Source: Cellulophaga lytica DSM 7489 (lineage in GTDB: Bacteria; Bacteroidota; Bacteroidia; Flavobacteriales; Flavobacteriaceae). From it: a DNA stretch of 64,000 nucleotides. A program made the position numbers and the translations under genes. The stretch spans positions 384,501 to 448,500 of the forward strand of contig NC_015167.1 in assembly GCF_000190595.1 (NCBI RefSeq). Reading direction: 5' to 3'. Of the stretch, positions 32,690 through 42,645 are shown piece by piece; the first letter of the stretch is position 1, and each line of letters starts with the position of its first letter. Under the pieces are notes generated by a model that searched no databases, was not told where the DNA came from, and was given only the letters and a program-made list of their open reading frames with translations.

Positions 32690-33065
32690 AAAGAGAAATC
32701 TTATTTTAAAACCTTGTAGAATTTATCTGCAAGGTTTTTTCTTTTATAGAAATATTTTCAGTTTTACTTACATCATAATTTACCAAATAACGTCTCTATA
32801 CCTTATTTACTATTTATCATTTGTATAAAAAGTAAACTTTAGTAAAAACTTACACTTTTTTGTAGTTGCTAAATTAATATCTAGTGCAAATGTTTAAAAA
32901 CATACAACGTATTGTGTATTGTTCAGTTATTGTCTAGTACTTATATATATTTAAGTATCAATATATACACATATTTGCATACCTCCACATAGCAGTAGTG
33001 TTATACGCATAAGTATAACTAAGCTAAAATCAATTTTTAAAAAGCAGAAAACCAATACTATTAAA
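32690..33065. other. Gene-free region upstream of the galactan locus
   Basis: It contains the terminator of the second tRNA, then A/T-rich sequence without an ORF. CATATTTG at 32970-32977 is one base from the -7 consensus and may drive the GH2-GH117 genes. GTTATAC and GTATAAC at 33000-33019 form an inverted repeat, a candidate operator. Confidence 0.4.
32708..32744 (+). terminator. Terminator of the second tRNA-Lys
   Basis: AAAACCTTG (32708-32716) pairs with CAAGGTTTT (32730-32738), followed by a T-rich run. Confidence 0.75.
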
Positions 33066-35597
33066 ATGAAATATAAATTAGCACTTATTACCTTATGTAT
33101 AATTACAGCTTTTAATTGCAAGTCTAAAGAAACTGTAACATTACAAACAGATTTTAATTTTGATTGGAACTTTAAACTTGAAGACACTGTTGCAGGAATT
33201 CATGATACCGAGTGGAAAAAAATAAAATTACCACATGACTGGAGTGTTACTAATAAGTTTGACTCTATAAAAGGGGAAGGTGCTACAGCTTATTTACTAG
33301 GTGGCATTGGGTATTACAAAAAGGACTTTTATACACAATTAAATAGTAACCAAGTTGCTTATATACTTTTTGATGGCGTTTACAACAACGCAACCATTAG
33401 CTTAAACAATAAAGAACTAGGTTTTCATCCTTACGGCTACTCTCCCTTTTATTACGATGTAACATCTGCCTTAAATGAAAATGGCAACAAAAACACTATA
33501 AATGTTAAGGTAGACAGAACAAGATATGCAGATAGTAGATGGTATACTGGCTCTGGAATATACAGAAATGTAAAGTTTATTACCAAAAACAAATTACACA
33601 TTCCTATTTGGGGTTCTTTTATTACAACACCAACCGTTACTAATAAATTAGCTACTGTTAGCATACAAACAACTATAAATAATAAATTCAATAGCAGCAA
33701 AACAGCAATACTAAGCACAACAATATATGATACAAATAATGTAGTAGTTAATACCAATACCAAAAATATAACTGTTGCTAAAAATACAACCCTAAAAGAT
33801 TTAGCTACTATTAAAGTAACTGATCCTAAATTATGGGATATTGATAGCCCTACACTATACACTGCCATAACTACCATTACACAGGATAATGAAGTTATAG
33901 ACACACAAAAAACAAAATTTGGTATACGCAGTATTAAGTTTGACGCTAATACAGGGTTTTATTTAAATGGAAAAAACAGAAAAATAAAAGGTGTATGCCT
34001 ACACCATGATGCCGGACTAGTTGGTGCTGCTGTGCCAAAAGGAGTTTGGAGAAGACGTTTACAAACTTTAAAAAATATAGGCTGCAATGCTATTAGAATA
34101 TCTCATAACCCAGCTTCTAATGAGTTTTTAGACCTATGTGATGAAATGGGTTTTCTTGTACAAGATGAGTTTTTTGACGAGTGGGACAACCCTAAAGACA
34201 AACGGAAAAATATGAATGAAAAAAGCGTAGACTACATTACAAGAGGCTACGCAGAACATTTTCAAGAGTGGGCAGAAATAGATTTAAAAAATACAGTTTT
34301 ATCACACAGAAACCACCCTTCTATTTTTCAATGGAGTATTGGTAATGAAATTGAATGGACTTACCCAAGAAATGCAAATGCTACTGGTTTTTTTAATAAT
34401 ATAGATTGGAGTGGTAATTATTTTTGGTCTTTACCTCCTAACAATATAAGTACTATAAAAGAAAAACTTAAAACGCTCCCAAAAGCCAAATATGATATTG
34501 GTGAAACTGCAAAAAAACTAGCAAAATGGACCAAAGAGTTAGATACTACTAGATATGTAATTGCAAATTGCATTTTACCTTCTTCTAGCTATGAGTCTGG
34601 GTATGCAGATGCTCTAGATATTATAGGTTTTAGCTACCGTAGAGTAATATATGATTACGGACATAAAAACTATCCTAATTTACCACTTATGGGAACCGAA
34701 AATCTTGGTCAATGGCATGAATGGAAAGCAGTTATGGAAAGACCTTTTATTTCTGGTACATTTTTATGGACAGGAATAGATTATATGGGAGAATCTAACA
34801 AAGGATGGCCAAAAAAAGGAACCTCTAGCGGTTTATTAGATGTGGCTGGGTTTAAAAAACCATCATACCATATGTTTAATGCTTTATGGAACACTGAGCC
34901 TAATATTTATATTACTTCTCAAACTTTAGATAAATCTATTTATAAACTAGATGCCAATGGCAACCCTTTAGAAAAACAAGATGGCAAATGGAAAACGGCT
35001 TTATGGCAATGGCATAATGTAAATGAACATTGGAACTATAATAACAATACTGTTACGGTTGTAGAAGTATACTCTAACTGTACAGAGGTAGAGCTGTTTT
35101 TAAACAATAAATCTTTAGGGGTAAAAAAGCTTAGCAACTTTGAAGATCATATTTACAAATGGGCAGTTCCTTACAAAAAAGGAACTTTAAAAGCGGTTGG
35201 CTTAAAAGATGGTAAAAAAGTAGAATCTACTATTACAACTACAACAAAACCAACAACTATAAAACTCACCACAGACCAGAAAAAATTAACTGCAGACGGT
35301 TATGATGTTGCACATATTATAGCACAACTTGTAGATAAAAACGGTAACCCTATAAAAACTGAAAATCAAATTATTAACTTTAGTGTTTCTGGTAATGCAA
35401 CAGTTTTAGGTGTAGATAACGGTAGCATTACTAACACACAAAATTTTAAAAGCAATAAAATTAAAACCAGTAAAGGAAGGGCTCTTTTAATAGTTCAATC
35501 TTTACAAGACAAAACAACTCCTATAAATATTACAGTAAACTCTGCTTCATTAAAAAGCAACCAAATAACAATTACTTTAGAACCTAAAAAAAATTAA
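33066..35597 (+). CDS. GH2 glycoside hydrolase (beta-galactosidase-like) lipoprotein
   Basis: The 843-residue protein has a lipoprotein signal (ending AFNC, Cys18) and the GH2 order: jellyroll domain ([16 protein letters not shown]), immunoglobulin-like domain, TIM barrel and C-terminal beta domains. The acid-base Glu428 is in WSIGNE and the likely nucleophile is Glu545 in GTEN. Near the C-terminus lies a DUF4982-like region ([14 protein letters not shown]). It would release beta-linked galactose or a related sugar from agar or porphyran oligosaccharides in the periplasm. GH117 follows after 4 bases. It is paralogous to the GH2 at 59791. Confidence 0.88.
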   Translation: MKYKLALITLCIITAFNCKSKETVTLQTDFNFDWNFKLEDTVAGIHDTEWKKIKLPHDWSVTNKFDSIKGEGATAYLLGGIGYYKKDFYTQLNSNQVAYILFDGVYNNATISLNNKELGFHPYGYSPFYYDVTSALNENGNKNTINVKVDRTRYADSRWYTGSGIYRNVKFITKNKLHIPIWGSFITTPTVTNKLATVSIQTTINNKFNSSKTAILSTTIYDTNNVVVNTNTKNITVAKNTTLKDLATIKVTDPKLWDIDSPTLYTAITTITQDNEVIDTQKTKFGIRSIKFDANTGFYLNGKNRKIKGVCLHHDAGLVGAAVPKGVWRRRLQTLKNIGCNAIRISHNPASNEFLDLCDEMGFLVQDEFFDEWDNPKDKRKNMNEKSVDYITRGYAEHFQEWAEIDLKNTVLSHRNHPSIFQWSIGNEIEWTYPRNANATGFFNNIDWSGNYFWSLPPNNISTIKEKLKTLPKAKYDIGETAKKLAKWTKELDTTRYVIANCILPSSSYESGYADALDIIGFSYRRVIYDYGHKNYPNLPLMGTENLGQWHEWKAVMERPFISGTFLWTGIDYMGESNKGWPKKGTSSGLLDVAGFKKPSYHMFNALWNTEPNIYITSQTLDKSIYKLDANGNPLEKQDGKWKTALWQWHNVNEHWNYNNNTVTVVEVYSNCTEVELFLNNKSLGVKKLSNFEDHIYKWAVPYKKGTLKAVGLKDGKKVESTITTTTKPTTIKLTTDQKKLTADGYDVAHIIAQLVDKNGNPIKTENQIINFSVSGNATVLGVDNGSITNTQNFKSNKIKTSKGRALLIVQSLQDKTTPINITVNSASLKSNQITITLEPKKN

Positions 35598-35601
35598 TAC
35601 T

Positions 35602-36828
35602 ATGATAAAGAAAAGTATAGTACTAAGCACAATTACCTGTATACTTTTAATTACAGCTTGTAAAAATAATACGAATACAGCAAGTGTTACCACAGCAGAA
35701 GAACCTAAGCAAGAAATTACACCAGAGCAAATAGATGAGTTGGGTATAACAAACCCAGACTCTTTAAGTGCTGCAACAAAAAGAGCATTACAATGGCCAA
35801 AAGATTTAGGTAATGAATGGTTTATACAATTCTCTAACCTTAAACCCTTAAAAGGAGATTTAGCTTATGAAGAAGGTGTTGTGCGTAGAGATCCAAGTGC
35901 TATTATTAAAGAAGATGGCAAATACTACGTTTGGTACAGCAAAAGCACTGGGCCATCACAAGGTTTTGGTGGCGATGTAGAAAATGAAAAAGTTTTTCCT
36001 TGGGATAGATGTGATATTTGGTACGCTACATCTGAAGACGGTGAAACTTGGAAAGAAGAAGGCATTGCTGTTGCAAGAGGCGAAAAAGGCGCTTATGATG
36101 ACAGGTCTGTTTTTACAGTAGAAATAATGAAATATCAGAACAAATATTACTTATGCTACCAAACCGTAAAATCTCCCTATACAGTACGCGTTAAAAATCA
36201 GGTTGGTTTAGCGTGGTCAGATTCGCCAAACGGACCTTGGACAAAAAGTGAAGAGCCTATACTTAGTCCTGCAGATAATGGCATCTGGAAAGGAGAAGAA
36301 CAAGACCGTTTTGCTGTAGAGAAAAAAGGAGATTTTGATAGTCACAAAGTACATGACCCTTGCATTTTGCCTTACAAAGGTAAATTTTACTTGTACTATA
36401 AAGGCGAGCAAATGGGCGAAAAAATTACGTTTGGCGGCAGACAAATACGCCATGGCGTTGCTATTGCAGACAATCCTTTAGGGCCTTATGTAAAATCACC
36501 TTACAACCCAATAAGTAATAGTGGTCATGAAATTTGTGTTTGGCCATACAATGGTGGTATTGCGTCATTAATTACTACAGATGGTCCAGAAAAAAATACC
36601 ATACAATGGGCTCCAGACGGTATTAATTTTGAAATTAAATCTGTTATTCCTGGTGTACCAGCGCATGCAATAGGCTTAAACAGATCTGCAGATACAGAAA
36701 AAGATCCAACAGAAATATTACGCTGGGGACTTACACATGTATACAATAGTAGCGACTACCAAAGTATTATGAGTTTTACATCTGCCAGAAAAACTACACA
36801 CAGAGCTAAAGGTGTAAAATCTAAATAA
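35602..36828 (+). CDS. GH117 alpha-1,3-L-neoagarooligosaccharide hydrolase, lipoprotein
   Basis: The 408-residue protein matches family GH117, which removes 3,6-anhydro-L-galactose from the non-reducing end of neoagaro-oligosaccharides. The N-terminal segment [19 protein letters not shown] and the whole five-bladed propeller are conserved. Candidate catalytic residues are Asp97 (RRDPSA), Asp252 (HDPCI), and His309-Glu310 (SGHEICVW), the set described for active enzymes. A lipoprotein signal ends ITAC (Cys20). It sits 4 bases after the GH2 gene and ends at a terminator. Presence of His309 favours the active neoagarobiose-hydrolase clade over uncharacterised clades. Confidence 0.93.
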   Translation: MIKKSIVLSTITCILLITACKNNTNTASVTTAEEPKQEITPEQIDELGITNPDSLSAATKRALQWPKDLGNEWFIQFSNLKPLKGDLAYEEGVVRRDPSAIIKEDGKYYVWYSKSTGPSQGFGGDVENEKVFPWDRCDIWYATSEDGETWKEEGIAVARGEKGAYDDRSVFTVEIMKYQNKYYLCYQTVKSPYTVRVKNQVGLAWSDSPNGPWTKSEEPILSPADNGIWKGEEQDRFAVEKKGDFDSHKVHDPCILPYKGKFYLYYKGEQMGEKITFGGRQIRHGVAIADNPLGPYVKSPYNPISNSGHEICVWPYNGGIASLITTDGPEKNTIQWAPDGINFEIKSVIPGVPAHAIGLNRSADTEKDPTEILRWGLTHVYNSSDYQSIMSFTSARKTTHRAKGVKSK

Positions 36829-36849
36829 GTAACACTATAAACTAAGCAC

Positions 36850-36885
36850 AAAAAAAGGAACAGTAAATTATCGTTCCTTTTTTTA
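36850..36885 (+). terminator. Terminator of the GH2-GH117 operon
   Basis: AAAAAAAGGAAC pairs with GTTCCTTTTTTT and is followed by an A/T-rich tail. Confidence 0.8.
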
Positions 36886-36941
36886 TTGTACGTGTAGTTT
36901 AATAAATAATAGTAATTTTACAGTATAAAAGCATACCGGTA

Positions 36942-37733
36942 ATGAGTAAACCAAAGGAAGTTTTAAAATCTGAATACAATGTTCCTAATTTAGAAAGAGG
37001 CTTAATGGTTATAGAAATATTAGCCACTAAAAAAGACGGTTTAACGCTTGCAGAAATTACAGAAGCACTAGACCTTACAAAAACCACTGCTTTTAGAGTT
37101 GTAAGCACGTTAATTTTTAAAAATTACTTGCAAAAAAACGAGACCACTAAAAAAATTACACTTTCTAGAAAAATGCTTACACTAGGCATATCTGCAATGA
37201 ACGAACAAAGTATTGTAGAAATGTCTATAGATGTTATGCGCGCCTTAAGAGATGAACTAAAGGAATCTGTAATGCTTGGAGTTTTATTAGACACTAAAGG
37301 CACAATATTAGAGCAGGTATCATCTTCCTATCCTGTAAAATTATTTGTAGAACCAGGTACACAGTTTAATTTACACAGTTCTGTTGGCGGAAAAAGTATT
37401 TTAGCTTTTTTACCTAAAGAAGAATCTAATAGCATTTTAAAAAAAATTAGTCTTACTAAATACACAAAAAACACCATTACATCTAAAAAGGAGTTTAAAG
37501 AAACGCTAGCCTTGGTTAAACAAAATGGTTATGCCATAGATAACGGTGAAGATATACAAGGTATACACTGTATTGGTGCACCAATATTTAATGAGTCTGG
37601 CTACCCTGTTGCTGCACTCTGGATTACAGCTCCACACGGTAGACTACCACATGAAGAATTTCATAAAAAAGGACAAATTGTAGCAAAATACGCCTTAGAA
37701 ATATCTGTTAAACTTGGTTTTATTTCTCAATAA
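36942..37733 (+). CDS. IclR-family regulator, probably KdgR-like
   Basis: The 263-residue protein has an N-terminal winged helix (NLERGLMVIEILATKKDGLTLAEITEALDLTKTTAFRVVSTL) and the IclR effector domain (residues about 95-260, with GGKSILAFLPKEE and HCIGAPIFNESGYPVAALWI). IclR regulators include KdgR, which senses 2-keto-3-deoxygluconate. The gene is immediately upstream of a palindromic site in the promoter of the dehydrogenase operon, where both sugar routes end at KDG. I infer that it represses that operon until KDG accumulates. The effector is not proven. Confidence 0.88.
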   Translation: MSKPKEVLKSEYNVPNLERGLMVIEILATKKDGLTLAEITEALDLTKTTAFRVVSTLIFKNYLQKNETTKKITLSRKMLTLGISAMNEQSIVEMSIDVMRALRDELKESVMLGVLLDTKGTILEQVSSSYPVKLFVEPGTQFNLHSSVGGKSILAFLPKEESNSILKKISLTKYTKNTITSKKEFKETLALVKQNGYAIDNGEDIQGIHCIGAPIFNESGYPVAALWITAPHGRLPHEEFHKKGQIVAKYALEISVKLGFISQ

Positions 37734-37878
37734 AAGCAATCTTCATTTTGTAAAATATTAACCTTACAAACATTCTACAACCCTTATTTTAAAAAGGGTT
37801 TACTCCTACTTCATTATATTTTAACACTTTACCTCTAATTTATGTTTAATTAGATGATAAATAGTTTATAAAAAAATG

Positions 37879-37919
37879 TATATTTGTTTCAAATATGAAA
37901 CTAGTTTACTATTTGAAAC
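37879..37919 (+). promoter_or_regulatory. Promoter and KdgR/IclR-like operator of the L-AHG operon
   Basis: The -7 box TATATTTG (37879-37886) leads directly into GTTTCAAATA (37886-37895), mirrored by TATTTGAAAC at 37910-37919. The first arm also contains the short palindrome GTTTCA-AATA-TGAAAC, and AAACTAGTTT lies at the centre. A repressor here would cover the transcription start, just before ATG 37928. Confidence 0.6.
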
Positions 37920-37927
37920 TTAAATAA

Positions 37928-38944
37928 ATGATAGCAACACAATATAAAGGCAATAAAAATTTTGCTGTAATTGATAAAAAAATTGAAGAACCCAAAGATG
38001 ATGAGGTTCGTATAAAAGTAGCCTATTCTGGCGTTTGCGGTACAGATGTACACATTTATCATGGTATGATGGATAAAAGAGTTTCTATACCGCAAACAAT
38101 TGGCCATGAAATGTCTGGTGTTATTGATGTTGTAGGTAAAAATGTAACCAATTTTAAAGCAGGAGAAAAAGTTGTAGTAAGACCTTTAGATGACAGAAAA
38201 GTAAAACCTTCTGATAAAGGGTTTAATCATATCTGTGAGGACTTAAAATTTATTGGTATTGACAGTCCTGGTTCTATGCAACAGTACTGGAACGTACCTG
38301 CGTTTGTTTTACACAAGCTAAAACCAGAAACAGATTTAAAATTAGCTGCGCTAATTGAGCCATTGTCTGTGGCAACACATGATGTACGCAGAAGCGGACT
38401 AGTTAAAGGTGAAACTGCTGTTGTTTTAGGTGGCGGGCCAATTGGTATGTTGGTTGCTATGGTTGCTAAGGAAGTTGGCGCACAGGTTATAATTTCTGAA
38501 GTAAACCCTACAAGAATTAAAATGGCAAAAGACCTAGGTTTTGACGCTGTTAACCCAACTGAGGTTGATTTAGTAGCATACGTTAAAAGTAAAACAGAGG
38601 ACAAAAGAGCAGATGTTGTTTTTGAAGTAGCTGGCGTACAACCTGCTTTAGATATTATGTGTGAGGTTGCAGGTATTAGAGGCAGAATTTTAATGGTTGC
38701 TATTCATGGAGATAAAAAACCTGTAGATCTTTTTAAGTTTTTTTGGAAAGAATTGAGCTTAATTGGTGCTAGAGTTTATGAAAAAGAAGATTATGAAAAA
38801 TCTATAGAGCTTATTACAGAAAACAAACTTCCTTTTGAGGCTATGATTACAGATGTACAGCCTTTAAGCAAAATTCAGCAAGTGTTTGAAAACATTGATA
38901 AAAACCCTTCTGGAATGAAAGTATTGATGGATTGCAGTTTATAA
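37928..38944 (+). CDS. Medium-chain dehydrogenase, candidate 2-keto-3-deoxy-L-galactonate 5-dehydrogenase
   Basis: The 338-residue enzyme is a zinc-type alcohol dehydrogenase: GVCGTD (Cys37) and GHE (His60-Glu61) hold the catalytic zinc, and VLGGGPIGMLVAMVAKEVGA binds NAD. The four-cysteine structural zinc lobe is missing, replaced by PLDDRKVKPSDKGFNHICEDL with a single Cys. In the known L-AHG route such an enzyme oxidises carbon 5 of 2-keto-3-deoxy-L-galactonate, and the next gene (KduD-like SDR) reduces the product to KDG. Both genes are adjacent here, which is the basis for this call. First gene of the operon. Confidence 0.72.
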   Translation: MIATQYKGNKNFAVIDKKIEEPKDDEVRIKVAYSGVCGTDVHIYHGMMDKRVSIPQTIGHEMSGVIDVVGKNVTNFKAGEKVVVRPLDDRKVKPSDKGFNHICEDLKFIGIDSPGSMQQYWNVPAFVLHKLKPETDLKLAALIEPLSVATHDVRRSGLVKGETAVVLGGGPIGMLVAMVAKEVGAQVIISEVNPTRIKMAKDLGFDAVNPTEVDLVAYVKSKTEDKRADVVFEVAGVQPALDIMCEVAGIRGRILMVAIHGDKKPVDLFKFFWKELSLIGARVYEKEDYEKSIELITENKLPFEAMITDVQPLSKIQQVFENIDKNPSGMKVLMDCSL

Positions 38945-38967
38945 TTTTTAAAGAAACAATATAAAAA

Positions 38968-39738
38968 ATGAGTGTTTTAGATACATTTAAATTAAAAGGT
39001 AAAACAGCTTTAGTAACAGGCTGTAAAAGAGGTATAGGTAAAGCTATGGCTATTGGCTTAGCAGAAGCTGGTGCAAATATTATTGGGGTTTCTGCTAGTT
39101 TAGAATTAACCGGTAGTAGTGTGGCTAAAGAAGTAGAAGCAAAAGGCAAAAATTTTAGTGCTTATCAATGCGATTTCTCTGATAGAAAAGCTTTGTACAC
39201 ATTTATCAATCAGGTAAAAAAAGATCATCAACAAATAGATATTTTAATCAATAACGCTGGTACAATTTTAAGAGCTCCTGCTGTAGAACATCCAGATGAA
39301 ATGTGGGATAAGGTAATTGAAGTAAACCAAAATGCACAATTTATACTTACCAGAGAAATTGGTAAAGAAATGGTTGCTAGAGGTAACGGAAAAATTGTTT
39401 TTACAGCTTCATTATTAACATACCAAGGTGGCATTACTGTTCCTGGTTATGCTGCAAGCAAGGGTGCTATAGGCCAATTAACTATGGCCTTTGCAAATGA
39501 GTGGGCAGGCAAAGGGGTAAATGTAAACGCAATTGCTCCTGGTTACATTGCTACAGACAATACTGAAGCTTTACGTAATAATCCAGAGAGAGCAGAATCT
39601 ATTTTAGCAAGAATTCCTGCTGGAAGATGGGGAAAACCAGAAGATTTTGCTGGTCCTGTAGTTTTTTTAGCTTCTGAAGCTGCTAATTATATGAGTGGAG
39701 CTGTTATGCTAGTAGACGGCGGATGGATGGGAAGATAA
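38968..39738 (+). CDS. KduD-like short-chain dehydrogenase
   Basis: The 256-residue SDR has NAD-binding TGCKRGIG, NNAG at 95-98, and the catalytic Ser148, Tyr161, Lys165 set. It resembles 2-deoxy-D-gluconate 3-dehydrogenase/KduD and gluconate 5-dehydrogenase, and ends in the KduD-like GAVMLVDGGWMGR. KduD also catalyses reduction of 3-deoxy-2,5-hexodiulosonate to 2-keto-3-deoxy-D-gluconate. With the preceding dehydrogenase it would invert carbon 5 of the L-galactonate-derived keto acid to give KDG. Gap of 23 bases to the first gene and 15 to the sulfatase. Confidence 0.82.
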   Translation: MSVLDTFKLKGKTALVTGCKRGIGKAMAIGLAEAGANIIGVSASLELTGSSVAKEVEAKGKNFSAYQCDFSDRKALYTFINQVKKDHQQIDILINNAGTILRAPAVEHPDEMWDKVIEVNQNAQFILTREIGKEMVARGNGKIVFTASLLTYQGGITVPGYAASKGAIGQLTMAFANEWAGKGVNVNAIAPGYIATDNTEALRNNPERAESILARIPAGRWGKPEDFAGPVVFLASEAANYMSGAVMLVDGGWMGR

Positions 39739-39753
39739 TTTAAAAAATATACA

Positions 39754-41154
39754 ATGCATCATCAAAATATAAAAATAACGGTTCTCTTATTTGTTCTTTT
39801 AGAGGTGAGTTTACTATTTGGACAACAAAAACCCAATATTGTTTTTATACTTTCTGATGATGCTGGTTATGCTGATTTTGGTTTTCAAGGTAGTACTGAG
39901 TTTAAAACTCCAGAGTTAGATAAACTTGCAAAAAAAAGTGTGAAATTTACACAAGCATATGTAAGTGCAGCTGTTTGTGGACCATCTAGAGCAGGAATGC
40001 TTACCGGGCAGTACCAGCAAAAATTTGGTTTTGAAGAAAATAATGTACCTGGTTATATGAGTAGTTCTGGCTTACTAGGTGATCAAATGGGATTGCCCAC
40101 AAACCAACTTACTATTGCAGACTATTTAAAAAAACAAGGATATACTACTGCCCTATTTGGAAAATGGCATATGGGTAACGCAGATCTTTTTCACCCAACA
40201 AAACGAGGCTTTGACGAATTTTATGGTTTTAGAGGTGGTTCACGTAGCTATTTACCATATGATAAAAACAATGTACTAACCAAAAATGAAGACAGATTAG
40301 AAAAAGGTTTTGGAAATTATTTAGAACACAAAGGCTATCTTACAGACAAATTAGCCAATGAGGCTATATCATTCATCAATAAAAATAAAAAAACTCCCTT
40401 TTTTATTTACCTGTCTTTTAACGCTGTACATACTCCAATGGAGGCTACAAAAGAAGACCTAAAGTATTTTTCTCATTTAACTGGTAAAAGAAAAACATTA
40501 GCTGCAATGACTTTAGCTATGGACAGAGCTATTGGAACTGTTTTAGATGAACTAAAAAAACAAGGATTAGATAAAAATACTTTAGTTGTATTTACCAATG
40601 ATAACGGCGGACCATCAGATGCAAACCAATCTAACAATAATCCGCTTAGCGGCACAAAAGCTAACCATTTAGAAGGTGGTATTAGAGTGCCTTTTTTAAT
40701 GTCATGGCCTGGTAAGCTTAAGAAAAATACAACTTACAACTACCCAATTAGCACCTTAGATCTTTTTCCAACATTTTTAAATGTAGCAAACGGAAACTCA
40801 TCAAAATTAAAACAACTAGACGGTGTAGACCTAATGCCTTATGTAAAAGGAGAAAATAAAGAGAGACCGCATAAGGTTCTTTTCTGGAAAAAAGAAAACA
40901 GAGCCGCTATTAGAAATATGGATTGGAAACTAATACGATTTCCTGATAGGCCTGCTGAACTATACAATATAAAAAAAGATATTTCTGAAGTACATAACCT
41001 TGCTTATCAATATCCTAAAAAAGTTAAAGAGCTATACAAGCAATTATTTGCTTGGGAACTAACATTAGAAAGACCACTTTGGCAATTAAGAAGAGAGTTT
41101 GAAGGTTATGCTGCAAAACGCATGGATGCTTACAAAAAAACAAACACAAAATAA
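39754..41154 (+). CDS. S1-family sulfatase, exported
   Basis: A signal peptide (residues 1-23, ending in FGQ) precedes a type I sulfatase of 466 residues. The formylglycine site is C-G-P-S-R at 75-79, followed by AGMLTGQY, and metal ligands lie in [13 protein letters not shown] (Asp35, Asp36) and FTNDNGG. A formylglycine-generating enzyme must activate Cys75. It would remove a sulfate ester from a galactan oligosaccharide in the periplasm. The gene lies inside the L-AHG operon, 15 bases after the SDR and 14 before the aldehyde dehydrogenase. Confidence 0.92.
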   Translation: MHHQNIKITVLLFVLLEVSLLFGQQKPNIVFILSDDAGYADFGFQGSTEFKTPELDKLAKKSVKFTQAYVSAAVCGPSRAGMLTGQYQQKFGFEENNVPGYMSSSGLLGDQMGLPTNQLTIADYLKKQGYTTALFGKWHMGNADLFHPTKRGFDEFYGFRGGSRSYLPYDKNNVLTKNEDRLEKGFGNYLEHKGYLTDKLANEAISFINKNKKTPFFIYLSFNAVHTPMEATKEDLKYFSHLTGKRKTLAAMTLAMDRAIGTVLDELKKQGLDKNTLVVFTNDNGGPSDANQSNNNPLSGTKANHLEGGIRVPFLMSWPGKLKKNTTYNYPISTLDLFPTFLNVANGNSSKLKQLDGVDLMPYVKGENKERPHKVLFWKKENRAAIRNMDWKLIRFPDRPAELYNIKKDISEVHNLAYQYPKKVKELYKQLFAWELTLERPLWQLRREFEGYAAKRMDAYKKTNTK

Positions 41155-41168
41155 TAATACCATACACT

Positions 41169-42623
41169 ATGTCATCAACTAAAGAATACAAGTTATTTAT
41201 TAACGGAGAATGGGTAACATCTACATCTGGCGAAACTATAGCTATTGTAAACCCATCTACAGAAGAAGTAGTCGCAAATGTACAAAACGGCACTGCAGAA
41301 GAAGCTTTAGAGGCACTAAAAGCAGCAGAAAAAGCACAAAAAGAATGGAAAAAATTACCTGCACGTTCTAGAGCAGATATGTTATATAAATTGGCAGATG
41401 AAATTGATGCCAATACAGAGCATTTGGCCCAACTATTAACCAAAGAACAAGGAAAACTTTTAAAGGTTGCTCGTTTTGAGGTTGCTGTTACGGCTTCGTT
41501 TATTAGATACGCTTGTGAAGGTGCTCGCAGAATTGAAGGTGATATTATTCCTTCTGATAACCCTAACGAGCAAATATGGATTCAAAAAGTTCCGCGTGGG
41601 GTTGTTGTTGCAATTACAGCTTGGAATTTTCCTTTGGCTTTGGCTGGCCGTAAATTGGGTCCGGCTTTGGTTGCTGGTAACAGCATTGTAATTAAGCCTA
41701 CATCAGAAACACCGTTAGCAACTTTAGAGTTAGGAAATTTGGCTAACAACGTGGGTATTCCTGCTGGAGTACTAAATATTATAACTGGCCCTGGTAGAGC
41801 TATGGGTAATGCTTTGGTAGAAAGTCCTATTACTAAAATGGTAACAATGACGGGTTCTACACCTGTTGGTCAGCAAATAGCTAAAAATGCTGCAAATAAC
41901 CTTACTCACGTTCAGTTAGAGCTTGGTGGTAAAGCTCCATTTATAGTTTTTAAAGATGCTGATATTGATGCTGCCGTTGATGCAGCATTACATTCTAGAT
42001 TTGACAATTGCGGACAAGTTTGCACCTGTAATGAACGTATGTATTTGCATGAAGATATTTACGATATTTTTATGGAGAAATTTATAACAAAAACTAAGGC
42101 ATTAAAAGTTGGTAATCCTATGTTAGAGGATACAGATATGGGACCTAAAGTAAATGCTGCCGAGTTAAAACATATGGAGCATTTAGTTGCTGTTAGTGTA
42201 AAAGAAGGGGCTACAATTGCAACTGGAGGAAAAAAACCAGAAGGAGCAGAATTTGAAAAAGGATACTGGTTTGAGCCTACCGTTTTAACCAACGTAACAC
42301 AAGATATGACTATTGTTCATGAAGAGTCTTTTGGTCCTATTTTACCTGTTTTAAAGTTTAAAACTTTTGATGAGGTTATAGGTTATGCTAATGACTGTGA
42401 ATACGGACTTGCTGCTATGGTTTTTACCAATGATATGAACACCATTATGAAATGTAATGACGAACTAGAATATGGAGAAATTTATGTAAATCGTGGTCAC
42501 GGAGAGCAACACCAAGGTTTTCATAACGGTTACAAATTATCTGGTTCTGGTGGCGAAGATGGTAAATATGGTTTTGAACAGTATATGGAAAAGAAGACGT
42601 TTTACATTAAACATAAAGCTTAA
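41169..42623 (+). CDS. Aldehyde dehydrogenase, candidate 3,6-anhydro-L-galactose dehydrogenase
   Basis: The 484-residue enzyme is a class of aldehyde dehydrogenase with catalytic Cys285 (GQVC) and general base Glu251 (LELGGK), and NAD binding region TAWNFPLALAGRKLGPALVAGN. Its C-terminus (GEIYVNRGHGEQ...GYKLSGSGGEDG) resembles E. coli lactaldehyde dehydrogenase AldA, which belongs to the same group. Because the next gene is an anhydrogalactonate cycloisomerase-like enzyme, the best substrate is 3,6-anhydro-L-galactose, oxidised to 3,6-anhydro-L-galactonate. Lactaldehyde oxidation is the alternative. Cytoplasmic. Confidence 0.78.
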   Translation: MSSTKEYKLFINGEWVTSTSGETIAIVNPSTEEVVANVQNGTAEEALEALKAAEKAQKEWKKLPARSRADMLYKLADEIDANTEHLAQLLTKEQGKLLKVARFEVAVTASFIRYACEGARRIEGDIIPSDNPNEQIWIQKVPRGVVVAITAWNFPLALAGRKLGPALVAGNSIVIKPTSETPLATLELGNLANNVGIPAGVLNIITGPGRAMGNALVESPITKMVTMTGSTPVGQQIAKNAANNLTHVQLELGGKAPFIVFKDADIDAAVDAALHSRFDNCGQVCTCNERMYLHEDIYDIFMEKFITKTKALKVGNPMLEDTDMGPKVNAAELKHMEHLVAVSVKEGATIATGGKKPEGAEFEKGYWFEPTVLTNVTQDMTIVHEESFGPILPVLKFKTFDEVIGYANDCEYGLAAMVFTNDMNTIMKCNDELEYGEIYVNRGHGEQHQGFHNGYKLSGSGGEDGKYGFEQYMEKKTFYIKHKA

Positions 42624-42645
42624 TAGCAACTTTTAAAGATTAAAA

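Noticed and set aside
32827-32860. Hairpin-like AAAAAGT...ACTTTTTT sequence
   Set aside because: The inner bases do not pair well, so it is an imperfect repeat rather than a clear terminator.
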